DNA from: Colwellia chukchiensis
GTDB taxonomy: Bacteria; Pseudomonadota; Gammaproteobacteria; Enterobacterales; Alteromonadaceae
DNA length: 64,000 nt
Direction of reading: 5' to 3'
NCBI RefSeq assembly: GCF_002104455.1
Contig: NZ_NBOC01000001.1
Location: forward strand, 714,743 to 778,742
In this document: positions 46,834 to 56,289 of the stretch, in pieces
How positions within the stretch are numbered: position 1 is the stretch's first letter
Layout: each line of letters starts with the position of its first letter
Translations under genes and position numbers: made by a program
The notes under the pieces: model-generated
Databases searched by the model: none
Told to the model about the DNA's origin: nothing
Seen by the model: only the letters and a program-made list of their open reading frames with translations

Positions 46834-49800
46834 ATGAAAAAATATATAGTGTTAACGCTTTTACTCATCGTATCACTATCTTCTTTTAGTGAAGATATTG
46901 AATTGTATATCAGTGAGGCCGTAAAGCGCGCTGGTAATAAAACCCAAGTACTGATTATATTTGATAACTCCGGCAGTATGAGTACTCAGCTTTCAGTTAA
47001 TGAAGATTATGACCCTACCAAGACCTACCCCGCGCTAGGAAATGATAACTCTTTAAATGAGCGATTTATTTACTTTACTAAAGGCGGTATCGACGGTGTA
47101 GGCTTACCGGTACCTGATAAAAATAATGAATCGCGTCGCTTTTTAGACGCAATCAATAGCTGTGAAACCGCGCGAAAAATATTAAATGAAACCGGGTTTT
47201 ATACCGGGCATATTCGAGAATATAGCATTAAAGGAAACTCAGGTAGCTGGAATGAAATACCGGATAATAATGGTGCTAATATTGAAGTTATTGACTGTGA
47301 AGATGATGTGCTTTTAAAAGATCCCACCAATGTTCCGTCTTTATTACCAGGCTTTCCAGTCAATTATTTAGGCACTAAAAAGGTGCCCATCTATCATACT
47401 CCAGTGCATTTAAGCTCTAATGTAGATTGGTCAGGACAGCTTGTTACCTTATATACAGATAATTATTTGCGCTGGCACCATGGTGAGTCGGTTGCTCAAA
47501 CATTAAAAAGCCGTTTGCAAGTTGCCCAAGACAGTATTACTAAAGTGGTTAAATCTGCACCATCTATTGATTTTGGTTTGCAGGTGTTTAATTTTAATGA
47601 TGGTGATGCCGCGTCAGATCCAAATGGCGGTCGAGTTGTGTTTGGCATTAAAAGTATGACAGATGCCAATGAAACCGCGCTGTTAGATATAGTAAATAAT
47701 GATCTTGATGCGGAAACGTGGACGCCATTATGTGAAACACTTTATGAAGCACAGCAGTACTTTTCGGGTAAAAGTATAGATTTTGGTGATGATGATGAAA
47801 GTCAGAGCAATTGGTATACGAAAAATACTCCGCCTCGAGATACGAGTATTGAAAGCAATGGTAAGTATATCAGTCCTTTTAGCGCTTGTAGTAATAAAGC
47901 GTTTGTTATTTTAATCACAGATGGTGAGCCAACATACGATAATGGTGCCGATAGTAAGATTGCAGCGCTTTCCACCGTTGAAGATGGCAAAACAGTGAAT
48001 TTTAGTGGCACAAAATTTGCGGGAAATTACTTAGCGGCGGTTGCAGAGTGGATGTATGAAAATGATATCAATACCAGCCTCGAAGGCAAACAAACCGTAG
48101 AAACCTATACCATAGGTTTTAGTGAAGGCGCTGATGATGCAGCGCCGTTATTAAAACAAACCGCTAAACTCGGCGGTGGTAAATATTACCGTGCTAAAGA
48201 CAGTGTACAACTGACCGCAGCCTTACTGAATGCCTTAGCTAATTTAGAACCAAGTAATGACAGTTTAACCTCGGCGTCTGTTGCTGCTAATAACTTTGAC
48301 CGAACCGAAACTTTAAACTCTGTGTATTACGCCATGTTTCAGCCAGACAATGGCCCGCGTTGGCAAGGGAACCTTAAAAAATACAAAGTAGAGAATAGTG
48401 TTCAAGTAGGCAAGCACGGTAAGCCCGCACTTAATCAAGCTAACGGCCACTTTTCTGAAGATGTTACCAGCTTTTGGTCTACAGATAATGCTAAAGATGG
48501 TGACTCAGTGGCCAAAGGTGGTGTTGCTGAAATGCTGCGTAAGAAAAATAACCGTGTCATTTATAGTGATATAGGCACGGGTGATGCTTTAGCACTATTA
48601 ACAAAATCACAAGCAGAAACCTCGTTTGGAGGTAGTGATGAACTTGCGGCCGAGTTAGGTGTTCATGTTGATGATGTTGACGATCATTTAGATTGGGCGA
48701 TCGGTAAAAATGTTGACAAGGTTAAAATAGAAGATGACAGCGTCCCGACTATTCGACCAGATGTGTTTGGGGATCCGTTACACTCTAAGCCGTTAGTGAT
48801 TAATTATGGTACCAGTATTCGTATAGTCATCGGCACCAATGCTGGTGTCTTGCATATGTTTGAAGATAAAGGTGACACTGTTGATGAGAACTGGGCTTTT
48901 ATGCCTAAAGAGTTCTTCAAAAATATAAAACCTTTAAGAGATAATTACTCAACCGCGGATAAAATCTATGGTGTCGATGGCAGTATTACGTCACACATTC
49001 AGGATAAAAATGGTGATGGTATTATCAATGGCACCGATAAAGTATGGATATTTTTTGGTTTACGACGCGGCGGAAGCTCATATTATGCATTAGATATTAG
49101 TGATCCGAGTACCCCAAGTAAACTATGGCATATAGACTCATCGACCACTGGCTTTAGCGAGCTTGGCCAGTCATGGTCTCAACCTAAAGTTGGCTATTCC
49201 AAAGCCAATGTGAGTGGCGCGGGCGCAACGGCAGTTGCTGCACCCGTGCTATTTTTTGGTGGGGGCTATGATGCTAATAAAGACGCTTTAGGGCCCGGAA
49301 CAGCAGATAGCAAAGGTCGTGCTATTTACATGGTCGACGCAGCTACCGGCGTATTAAAGTGGAGCTTAGCACCAGCAAATGCGAGTACAAGCTTTAGCGG
49401 AACTGATAGTATCCCATCAAGTATTGGCTTACTTGATAGTGACGGGGACGGACTAACTGACAGATTGTATGTAGGTGACACTGGCGGTAATGTTTGGCGA
49501 GTTGACATGCCCGATAAAGATCCTGGCGATGCTAATGACCCATGGACTGTTTTTAAACTTGCTAACCTAGGCGGGACAACTAATAGTACAGATTTACGCT
49601 TTTTTAATGAACCGTCTATTGTTCGAACCTTTATTACTGAAACAATTGAAACTAAAGTCACGGATAAAAATGGTAAAACAACAACTGTGGTTAGCCAACA
49701 AGAAAAGCCATATGATGCCGTTTTGTTAGGCAGTGGTGATCGCTCTAACCCCATAGGTATTGATACCAATGATAGCTTTTTTATGATCAAAGATGAGCTT

Positions 49801-50370
49801 ATCAAAACCCAGTCGTTTTATAGTAATACTGCACCGTTAATGCCAACAGCACTAGTAAAATCAGACCTGTATGACTACACCAATAACCCGTTTGGACAAA
49901 CGTTAAGTAAACAACAGCGTGAAACTTTAGCATTAGCGGTGAGTAAAAAGTCTGGTTGGTATATTGACCTTAATGGTGCAGGTGAAAAAAGCACAGCGGA
50001 AGCAATAGTCATAAATGGCGTTGCATTTTTCACCACTTTTATACCACCTAACTTAGCCCCTAACGCTGCTAATTGTGTCCAACCTAACGGCTTAGGCTCA
50101 TTGTATGCTGTTGATTTAACGTTAGGTACAGCGGTGTACAATTGGAAGAAAAACAATGGTAATGGTAATGGTAATGGTGATGGCCCACCCGATGATGCCA
50201 CCAGACGCACAGATATCAATGAGCAGTTTTTAGGTGCTCCAACATTAATCGTTGTGCCCGACGCTAACGGTGACACTATTGGTAATATTATTGTTGGCAG
50301 GGAAGTGGTTAATGCACCATTTACGCTGCAAACCATGCGCACTTATTTATATATTGACGAGGAGCAGTAA
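46834..50370 (+). CDS. pilY1: Type IV pilus tip adhesin/assembly protein PilY1
   Basis: Calcium-dependent tip protein of type IV pili, linked to adhesion and mechanosensing in Pseudomonas. Signal peptide (cleaved around residue 19), then a von Willebrand A-like domain with MIDAS DNSGS (residues 44-48) and the later LITDGEPTYD (about residue 360). The C-terminal part is a beta-propeller: DPLHSKPLVI, the calcium loops DKNGDGIING (about 725) and DSDGDGLTD (about 867), and YALDISDP repeats. A run of Asn-Gly repeats (residues about 1108-1116) precedes the end. 1178 residues, like PilY1 of pseudomonads. Strong GGAG site. It ends overlapping pilE by one base. Confidence 0.94.
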   Translation: MKKYIVLTLLLIVSLSSFSEDIELYISEAVKRAGNKTQVLIIFDNSGSMSTQLSVNEDYDPTKTYPALGNDNSLNERFIYFTKGGIDGVGLPVPDKNNESRRFLDAINSCETARKILNETGFYTGHIREYSIKGNSGSWNEIPDNNGANIEVIDCEDDVLLKDPTNVPSLLPGFPVNYLGTKKVPIYHTPVHLSSNVDWSGQLVTLYTDNYLRWHHGESVAQTLKSRLQVAQDSITKVVKSAPSIDFGLQVFNFNDGDAASDPNGGRVVFGIKSMTDANETALLDIVNNDLDAETWTPLCETLYEAQQYFSGKSIDFGDDDESQSNWYTKNTPPRDTSIESNGKYISPFSACSNKAFVILITDGEPTYDNGADSKIAALSTVEDGKTVNFSGTKFAGNYLAAVAEWMYENDINTSLEGKQTVETYTIGFSEGADDAAPLLKQTAKLGGGKYYRAKDSVQLTAALLNALANLEPSNDSLTSASVAANNFDRTETLNSVYYAMFQPDNGPRWQGNLKKYKVENSVQVGKHGKPALNQANGHFSEDVTSFWSTDNAKDGDSVAKGGVAEMLRKKNNRVIYSDIGTGDALALLTKSQAETSFGGSDELAAELGVHVDDVDDHLDWAIGKNVDKVKIEDDSVPTIRPDVFGDPLHSKPLVINYGTSIRIVIGTNAGVLHMFEDKGDTVDENWAFMPKEFFKNIKPLRDNYSTADKIYGVDGSITSHIQDKNGDGIINGTDKVWIFFGLRRGGSSYYALDISDPSTPSKLWHIDSSTTGFSELGQSWSQPKVGYSKANVSGAGATAVAAPVLFFGGGYDANKDALGPGTADSKGRAIYMVDAATGVLKWSLAPANASTSFSGTDSIPSSIGLLDSDGDGLTDRLYVGDTGGNVWRVDMPDKDPGDANDPWTVFKLANLGGTTNSTDLRFFNEPSIVRTFITETIETKVTDKNGKTTTVVSQQEKPYDAVLLGSGDRSNPIGIDTNDSFFMIKDELIKTQSFYSNTAPLMPTALVKSDLYDYTNNPFGQTLSKQQRETLALAVSKKSGWYIDLNGAGEKSTAEAIVINGVAFFTTFIPPNLAPNAANCVQPNGLGSLYAVDLTLGTAVYNWKKNNGNGNGNGDGPPDDATRRTDINEQFLGAPTLIVVPDANGDTIGNIIVGREVVNAPFTLQTMRTYLYIDEEQ
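50155..50178 (+). repeat. Four perfect AATGGT repeats in pilY1
   Basis: Hexamer tandem repeat, in frame, encoding Asn-Gly pairs, followed by GATGGC (Asp-Gly). Being a multiple of three, changes in copy number would alter linker length without frameshift. Confidence 0.9.
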
Positions 50371-50777
50371 TGGTCAAGGCGAATAAATTTAGCGGCTTTA
50401 CTTTAGTAGAGCTGCTAATAACGGTTGCTATAGTTGCAATATTAGCATCGGTGGCACTTCCGGCCTATACAGATTTTGTCGCACGCTCAAATCGCACTGA
50501 AGCACAACGCGAGTTACTCAGAATTGCCAATTTGCAAGAGCAGTATTATGTTGATACTCGCTCATATGCTAATGACCTGACAAAATTGGGCTTAAATAAA
50601 AACCCTTTTATCACAGAAAAAGGTTATTACAGTATTGCCGTGAAGCTTGAAAATGGCGGCTTTGTTTTAACAGCCACAGCACTTGAACCACAAAAGTCAA
50701 ATGATAGTAGTTGCCCAACCTTATCAGTCAGCGAAACTGGGAAAAAGTTGCCGGCAACACTATGTTGGGAAAAATAA
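50370..50777 (+). CDS. pilE: Type IV minor pilin PilE
   Basis: Pilin-like protein, 135 residues, leader cleaved at FSG|FTLVE with Glu14 as +5 residue. The mature protein has TEAQRELLRIANLQEQYYVD, the pattern of PilE/ComP-type minor pilins, and two Cys near the C-terminus (SSCPTLS, TLCWEK) that form the D-loop. Too short and positioned too late in the cluster to be the main pilin PilA. ATG overlaps the pilY1 stop. Confidence 0.92.
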   Translation: MVKANKFSGFTLVELLITVAIVAILASVALPAYTDFVARSNRTEAQRELLRIANLQEQYYVDTRSYANDLTKLGLNKNPFITEKGYYSIAVKLENGGFVLTATALEPQKSNDSSCPTLSVSETGKKLPATLCWEK

Positions 50778-50791
50778 ACAGGAGTAATAGT

Positions 50792-51109
50792 ATGAATGTC
50801 AAAATGTTGCTTTTCACGCTCTGTGTCGTTGTTAGTTCGATGGCTAGTGCTGCTGATAAGAGTAAGCAAAGCAAAAAAATTGATGTCAAATGCCATGTTG
50901 AGTTGTACGGTGGTTTAGAAAGTATTTATTTTGCCTCTGTACCTGAAAATAAACTTAATAAGCTTGATGTTAGCTTGTCTAATCGAAAAATAGCGACAGT
51001 TTATAGCAAACAAAAGCAGCAAGTATACCGTGTCTTTGAGTGCGCTAAGCTAACGGAAGCGTTTAGCTCTGCGAAGGCGAGAAATTTATTTGCAAAATAC
51101 CCACGCTAA
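50792..51109 (+). CDS. TapY2-like exported small protein
   Basis: 105 residues with a signal peptide (cleavage after SMASA, residue 20), then a Lys-rich linker and a compact domain with two Cys (KCHVELYGG and FECAKL). It follows PilE by 14 bases, with GGAG 7 bases before the ATG, so it is in the pilus operon. Size, motif and position match the TapY2 proteins of Shewanella and relatives as I recall them; that identification is from memory and not proven. A longer frame from 50711 overlaps pilE and is not used. Confidence 0.7.
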   Translation: MNVKMLLFTLCVVVSSMASAADKSKQSKKIDVKCHVELYGGLESIYFASVPENKLNKLDVSLSNRKIATVYSKQKQQVYRVFECAKLTEAFSSAKARNLFAKYPR

Positions 51110-51120
51110 AACGTAAATAA

Positions 51121-51177
51121 GTTGCTGGCATCAAATAGTTAAATATAGTTAAATGCGCTCTGCATTTAGCCAGCAAC
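51121..51177. terminator. Long convergent hairpin after the pilus operon
   Basis: Outer stem GTTGCTGGC / GCCAGCAAC with an inner AAATGC / GCATTT stem and two adjoining ATAGTTAAAT copies in the loop. It lies between the 3' ends of tapY2-like and fimT and has no T-run. Confidence 0.55.
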
Positions 51178-51185
51178 TCTGCCTT

Positions 51186-51776
51186 TTAACATGATACGAC
51201 CGTGCCACTCCTGTTATTGTCTTTGCCGTCGTTATTGCTGTCAGACGTGGCGTACACACGACCCGAAAGAGAAATCTCGACGCCGCGTGATAAGTCACTA
51301 TAGCCTTTGGGGCAATAACTAAACTTACCGTTTCCACCAGATACCAAACGTCCAGTGGGAGAAAAAATGATGATGTTTTGACTAAACTTTAAGGTATCAT
51401 TTTCGGAGATTTTGCTTTTTACTTTTATCAACTCTTCATTGGCACTATCAAAGGCTTTATTGTTGGCGAGGGTACTGGCATTATTTGTAAATACACTCAA
51501 CTCTTGTTGCCAATCAGTACTGCAAGTTGTGCCCTTTAATGGACAAACGGTAACATTTTTCCCGCTATTAATAGCGCTATTTCTTGCCGCTAACAATAGC
51601 CTATGTATTTCGCTTACTTCGTTGTCAACTCGGGACTGAACGATAAATTGATTCAAGCTCGGACTAGCAATTGCGACTAGTAAGCCGACAATGGCAATAC
51701 CAATAAGTAATTCGGTAATGGTAAAGCCCTTAACAATAGGGTTAAGCTGTTGCTTTTGTAAGGATAATTTAAACAT
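51186..51776 (-). CDS. fimT: GspH/FimT family pseudopilin (first copy)
   Basis: Pseudopilin of the FimT/GspH family; FimT binds DNA at the pilus tip in some competent bacteria. Leader cleaved at VKG|FTITE, Glu22 as +5. The mature part has VDNEVSEIHRLLLAARNSAI, the Cys pairs VCPLKGTTC and SYCPKG...VSC, and RGVEISLSGRVY near the end, all typical. 196 residues. No strong Shine-Dalgarno is seen. It is downstream of a second copy on the same strand; about half their alignable positions look similar by eye. Convergent with the pilus operon. Confidence 0.88.
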   Translation of the reverse strand: MFKLSLQKQQLNPIVKGFTITELLIGIAIVGLLVAIASPSLNQFIVQSRVDNEVSEIHRLLLAARNSAINSGKNVTVCPLKGTTCSTDWQQELSVFTNNASTLANNKAFDSANEELIKVKSKISENDTLKFSQNIIIFSPTGRLVSGGNGKFSYCPKGYSDLSRGVEISLSGRVYATSDSNNDGKDNNRSGTVVSC

Positions 51777-51814
51777 AACTGCTGCGAATGTTAAAAATTG
51801 ATGCTTCAGTTATA

Positions 51815-51997
51815 TCATTGTTGTTTTAAATCAGCCAGTAAAATTGCGTTGCCGCCTTGAGTACCACTCGTTAGCTCACCTTTTATAGCTAATGCAAGCT
51901 CTTGAGAGTGTGATAAACTTAACGGCTGTTCTGCGTAGGTATCTATCAACTTAAAATTAATATGCAACTTTTTAGTTTGTTGTAAAAATTTCTGCGC
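51815..51997 (-). other. Unexplained open frame between the two fimT genes
   Basis: A 60-codon stop-to-stop frame with no ATG, reading roughly from AQKFLQQ to LLADLKQQ, with a composition like a real protein (alternating Leu/Ala/Lys/Glu and a TSGTQGGNA loop). It could be the C-terminal remnant of a lost gene or chance. No family recognised. Confidence 0.25.
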
Positions 51998-52056
51998 TCA
52001 AGGGGGCAATCTTATTGATTTTATTGCCCTTTAAAAAACAGCTTTGTACGATGTTT

Positions 52057-52084
52057 TTGTCAGTTGTCAGTTGTCAGTTGTCAG
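52057..52084. repeat. Four tandem copies of TTGTCAG
   Basis: Exact heptamer array upstream of fimT copy 1. Its length and phase suggest replication slippage. No gene spans it. Confidence 0.95.
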
Positions 52085-52170
52085 AGCAATAAAACAGTAA
52101 AATTTTGACCTTTACGTTTTGCCCTTGCCTTGATATACAACCACGCATTACCCGTTGTTACTGTATGCGG

Positions 52171-52731
52171 CTAATAGCATTTTATTTTAGCGCCTGTACG
52201 CTTACGATCGCCTTTATTTTTATGGTTTTCGCTGACATAGGCGCGGCCAGAAGTATGAACAATAATGCCACGGCTTTTACTGCTATGATCAGCAGGGCAA
52301 TAAGAAAACGTCGCATTTTGCCCCCAGCCAGACAAGTGACCTGTTGCCGCATAAGTTAGGCCAATACGCGTTTTGCCGTATTGTAATTTATCACCAACTT
52401 TTATCGCGGCTTTTTGAGCAACTAATTGTTCGTTTAATGCCGGTTCATATTTTTTATTATTATTACTGTCGGTAAAAACACTTAGCTCGTTATGCCATAG
52501 GTTTTTACACTCCCCCTGGCTATTTAAAGGGCATAATGTAACGCGGGTATTTTTTGTTAAGGCGCTATTACGCGCCGTTAAAATGAGTCGGTGTAGACTA
52601 TAGATTTCATTGTCGACACGAATATTGACTAAAAAGCTGTTAAGACTAGGAATACCAATAGCGAGCAAACTTAACAGTATTGCTAACGCCACTAGTACTT
52701 CAATAATTGTAAAACCAGCATACTTTGCCAT
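52171..52731 (-). CDS. GspH/FimT family pseudopilin (second copy)
   Basis: Paralogue of the adjacent fimT. Cleavage at YAG|FTIIE with the +5 Glu, then VDNEIYSLHRLILTARNSAL, the Cys pair TLCPLNSQGEC, FSYCPAD and a C-terminal IKCY. 186 residues from the ATG at 52731, which has AAGGA 9 bases upstream; the ATG at 52740 (189 residues) directly touches that site and is unlikely. Single gene start; a possible transcript with fimT copy 1 across the ~400-base gap is uncertain. Confidence 0.86.
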   Translation of the reverse strand: MAKYAGFTIIEVLVALAILLSLLAIGIPSLNSFLVNIRVDNEIYSLHRLILTARNSALTKNTRVTLCPLNSQGECKNLWHNELSVFTDSNNNKKYEPALNEQLVAQKAAIKVGDKLQYGKTRIGLTYAATGHLSGWGQNATFSYCPADHSSKSRGIIVHTSGRAYVSENHKNKGDRKRTGAKIKCY

Positions 52732-52813
52732 AGCAACCATTCCTTAGTTGAAGAGACATCCAATGTAATGCTAGGTATAGTCAATAATTAGCAAACTTTC
52801 CAAATATTAGCGG

Positions 52814-53656
52814 CTAATTTTCATATATGGTTGGCACAGGCCGGCGCTTATGTTGGGTTTTCAAATAGATAGCGATTATTTTATCTTCCACAGATTTATC
52901 GGTATTTCGTCCCTCTAAAAAATCATCTAGTTGCTGGTAACTTAAACCTAACGCCTCTTCATCTTTTTTACTCGGTGCTAATTCTTCTAAATCAGCGGTG
53001 GGGGCTTTTTCTATTAGTTGCAAAGGCGCACCTAATGTACGAGTCAGTAGTTGCACTTGGCGTTTTGATAAACCAAATAATGGTGCTAAGTCACAAGCAC
53101 CATCTCCCCATTTAGTAAAAAATCCGGTTACGTTTTCAGCCGAATGATCTGTGCCTAAGACTAAACCGCCCACTATACCAGCAATATGGTACTGTAGGGT
53201 CATTCGACTACGGGCTTTAACATTTCCTTTAGAGAAGTCTACTTGAGCTGCGGTAGCAGATAAAAGTTCAGCGTTTTGTAATGCGTTGATGGTTTCATTA
53301 TGTATCCCTTGTACAGCACGATAAATATTGGTGCTAATACTCTGACTAGGTTTGATAAATTCAAGCGCCAATTGTGCATCCGCCTCATCAGCTTGCACAT
53401 CATAAGGAAGCCTAACAGCAATAAATTGATATTGCTGCGCTGTAGCTTTTGACTCGGCATTTAGCTCATCTATGGCAAGTTGGGCTAAGCGCCCACACAG
53501 TGTTGAGTCAACACCGCCGCTAATACCTAAAACTAAGCAGTTAAGCCCTGAGTTTTTTAGCGTTTTCTTGATAAAATTGACCCGACGCTTAATTTCAAAT
53601 TCTGCATCTATTTCCGGTAATACTTTCATTTCATCAATTATTAATTGCGCATCCAT
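52814..53656 (-). CDS. nadE: Ammonia-dependent NAD+ synthetase NadE
   Basis: Final step of NAD synthesis: deamido-NAD + ATP + NH3 to NAD+. N-type ATP pyrophosphatase motif SGGVDS at residues 46-51; [35 protein letters not shown] binds substrate and is strongly conserved. 280 residues and no glutaminase domain, so it uses ammonia. It ends with RRPVPTIY. Neighbour of glnB, divergent. Confidence 0.96.
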   Translation of the reverse strand: MDAQLIIDEMKVLPEIDAEFEIKRRVNFIKKTLKNSGLNCLVLGISGGVDSTLCGRLAQLAIDELNAESKATAQQYQFIAVRLPYDVQADEADAQLALEFIKPSQSISTNIYRAVQGIHNETINALQNAELLSATAAQVDFSKGNVKARSRMTLQYHIAGIVGGLVLGTDHSAENVTGFFTKWGDGACDLAPLFGLSKRQVQLLTRTLGAPLQLIEKAPTADLEELAPSKKDEEALGLSYQQLDDFLEGRNTDKSVEDKIIAIYLKTQHKRRPVPTIYEN

Positions 53657-53864
53657 CGATTGTCCTTTGAGTCGCTAGTGGTTATTTCGGTTACTTGTTC
53701 TGGCTGTGTTTTCAGCGAGGTGTTTTAGTGTAGCAAACTCTCGCTATGATTAGAATTAGCCTGACGCTACAGCACAAAGCTAATACTGTGTACAATGGCT
53801 TGAAGTTAGGTGGTTAAGTAGATGATAATATCAAAATGATATTGAGGCAGAAATCAAGCAATAG

Positions 53865-54212
<348 letters not shown>

Positions 54213-54541
54213 AAACTGATCAGGCTTGTGAGTAGCCGTGCAGCTAACAAACACCATTTAGTAACCTAGTAGTCGTCTAGTAATACTAATATAAGCGCAT
54301 AAAGGTTCATAAAGCCTACCCGTACGGTATGTTTTTTTAGCAGACTAGTGCCTAATTCACTTAAAAATAATGGTGCTGAAAATATCTTGCCCTTTAATAG
54401 CTGGCCTGCTCACTAGCACCCTTAGAGCAAAGTCAAACAGGCCCACCGTTTTTAAGGCAATGATAGGTGCACGATAGCAATACAGCACTTAATCAAGCGA
54501 AAAAGTAAAAAACACCCGTCATGATAGTGGAATTGTTTAAA
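54213..54541. other. glnB - receiver protein intergenic region
   Basis: About 330 bases between convergent genes. I see no gene, repeat or clean terminator. Confidence 0.4.
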
Positions 54542-55759
54542 TCATTTTGACTTTTTAGTAACAGAAATTTTTAACTTTTCGCATATAGCAAGGAATATCT
54601 CTTGCCGAAGCGGCTTAACAATATAGTTTTTAGCACCACGATTTAAACAGTCAAGCGCCGTTTTCTTTTGTCGATTGGCTGTTAACATAACAGCATGTGT
54701 AGTTTTATTTTTTGTGTCCTGCTTTATCTGATCCAAAATATAAGCACCATTAGTGTCGGGTAAATTGATATCGATAAAAACCAAGTCGTATTGTTTTGTT
54801 TTTAGACAAGCTAATGCACGCCGACCTGTAAATGCAGTGTCTAAATCTATGTTATATAAAGTTAATATTTCCGTGGTTAGATGGATGCTAATCGGATCGT
54901 CTTCAACTAAGAGTACTTTTACTTTTTTTGCCGCTTTTGGAATGTCGACATTTTGTGAGTTTAGCTGTAGCTCTTGAAATTTATTATAAGTTTTTGCTTC
55001 TAAACCTGTAGGTGGTGTGCTTTCAGTTATTGTTGATGAGAAGATGTCTTTGCTATCTTGCACCACTGTTTGCAGTAGGTTTAGTGCTTTTGATTGCAAC
55101 TTTAATAGTTCAGGCCTAATTTCATCAGACTTTATTTTAGCTAATGTTTGCTTGAGTTTTTCCAAGTCTAATGATGCTGATTGGTGCTTTTGTATTTTCT
55201 CTGCAGCATTGTCTAATGCTTTTTCAATTGTAGTCACTGAGCTTTCTAACTCATCTTTCATTTGCTCCTTGCGCTCAAGCCCTTTAGCGAGTAATGCTCT
55301 GACATCGTCACTGTATTTTTCAGCGCGATAAATATACTCCAAACCGGGCTTTTCTTTTTTGGCAAACCCCAGCTCAGTTAATAGCTGCTCGCATATTAAT
55401 ATCGGGCGATGTATTTCGTACAAAGGTCGTGCAACTAAATAATCGTCAATTATGCCATTGCGATAGGCATTGTAGGCTTCGGCTTCATCAAACCGAGACA
55501 CCAAAGAGACAAAAAAATGTTCGCATAATTTATCGTCTGTAACCTTGTCTAAGGCGCTGTAAAATACCGATAGGCTATCTTGAAACTGTGCCGTTGATAC
55601 AAGGATCACTTTAGGCGTACTCTCTTTTAAATGCTCGACAATGCCTTCAATATTGCCGACCACGGCAGGTTTTTGATTGTGTTTAGTGAGTGTGCTGATC
55701 AGTAATTTATCGGCATCTCTATCTTCAGAAAACAATATGACCTGACTTACATCGACCAT
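54542..55759 (-). CDS. Orphan double-receiver response regulator
   Basis: 405 residues in three parts. Residues about 1-125 look like a receiver fold with lost chemistry: the usual phospho-Asp position reads VILVS (Ser55) and the conserved Lys position reads VARPL (Arg111). Residues about 150-240 are Lys/Glu/Leu-rich and predicted coiled coil. Residues about 280-400 are a full receiver with Asp/Glu pocket VEDDPI (286-288), Asp330 in LVFIDINLP, Thr360 and Lys382 (VKPL). There is no DNA-binding or enzymatic output domain and no histidine kinase nearby. It may act by protein contact. Function unknown. Confidence 0.85.
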   Translation of the reverse strand: MVDVSQVILFSEDRDADKLLISTLTKHNQKPAVVGNIEGIVEHLKESTPKVILVSTAQFQDSLSVFYSALDKVTDDKLCEHFFVSLVSRFDEAEAYNAYRNGIIDDYLVARPLYEIHRPILICEQLLTELGFAKKEKPGLEYIYRAEKYSDDVRALLAKGLERKEQMKDELESSVTTIEKALDNAAEKIQKHQSASLDLEKLKQTLAKIKSDEIRPELLKLQSKALNLLQTVVQDSKDIFSSTITESTPPTGLEAKTYNKFQELQLNSQNVDIPKAAKKVKVLLVEDDPISIHLTTEILTLYNIDLDTAFTGRRALACLKTKQYDLVFIDINLPDTNGAYILDQIKQDTKNKTTHAVMLTANRQKKTALDCLNRGAKNYIVKPLRQEIFLAICEKLKISVTKKSK

Positions 55760-56211
55760 GGATAATATATTCCTTATTAACCTTAAGCACTAAAATCAAA
55801 AACCTAGTACTTAATGTGCTATCTGTATCTCTTGTCAAAAGAGGCTTTACTATGTTGAAGCTATAAGCGCTAATGAAGTCAATCAATGTTTTATATTTAC
55901 AGCTAGGTGTGACAAAACGCACAGTAATAAATCGTGTTATGGGCATTAACTGGGCGATACCCTTAGCGCCTGTAATTAAACATTTTACTCAACCCTTATT
56001 GTAGGTATACCCCACAATTAAGGTAAAGCTGATCCTGATAAATAACGCAAATTTCATGGTTAAGATCAATAGTTGCAACGGCAAAGTTAAACTTAGGTTA
56101 GCAAGCTGTGCGTTATTTGGGGGATAGTGAATTTTTAAATCAGATAAGGTTTAATAATAGCTTGATAATTGATGTTAAATTAGTCATCTAGTTGTGTAAC
56201 GTTGCAGACTA
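55760..56211. other. Intergenic region upstream of the double-receiver gene
   Basis: About 450 bases. The receiver gene promoter is expected here. I see no convincing ORF or repeat. Confidence 0.35.
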
Positions 56212-56250
56212 ATAAAACAAAACGCCAGATAGTGAGACAATATCTGGCGT
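56212..56250 (-). terminator. Intrinsic terminator after bamD
   Basis: On the minus strand, ACGCCAGATA / TATCTGGCGT with a 9-base loop followed by TTTGTTTTATT. It sits 40 bases beyond the bamD stop. Confidence 0.8.
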
Positions 56251-56289
56251 CAAGGTAGCTACTCAAGTTTGCAGTTGAGTTTTAGCTAA

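Noticed and set aside
49326..50342. Long minus-strand frames over pilY1
   Set aside because: Antisense shadows of the PilY1 propeller; low-complexity Ser/Val/Leu composition typical of reverse frames.
51135..51154. Two ATAGTTAAAT direct repeats
   Set aside because: Too short and only two copies; part of the loop of a convergent hairpin, not treated as a separate element.
52057..52084. Tandem repeat as a possible CRISPR
   Set aside because: Unit is 7 bases with no spacers and there are no cas genes.
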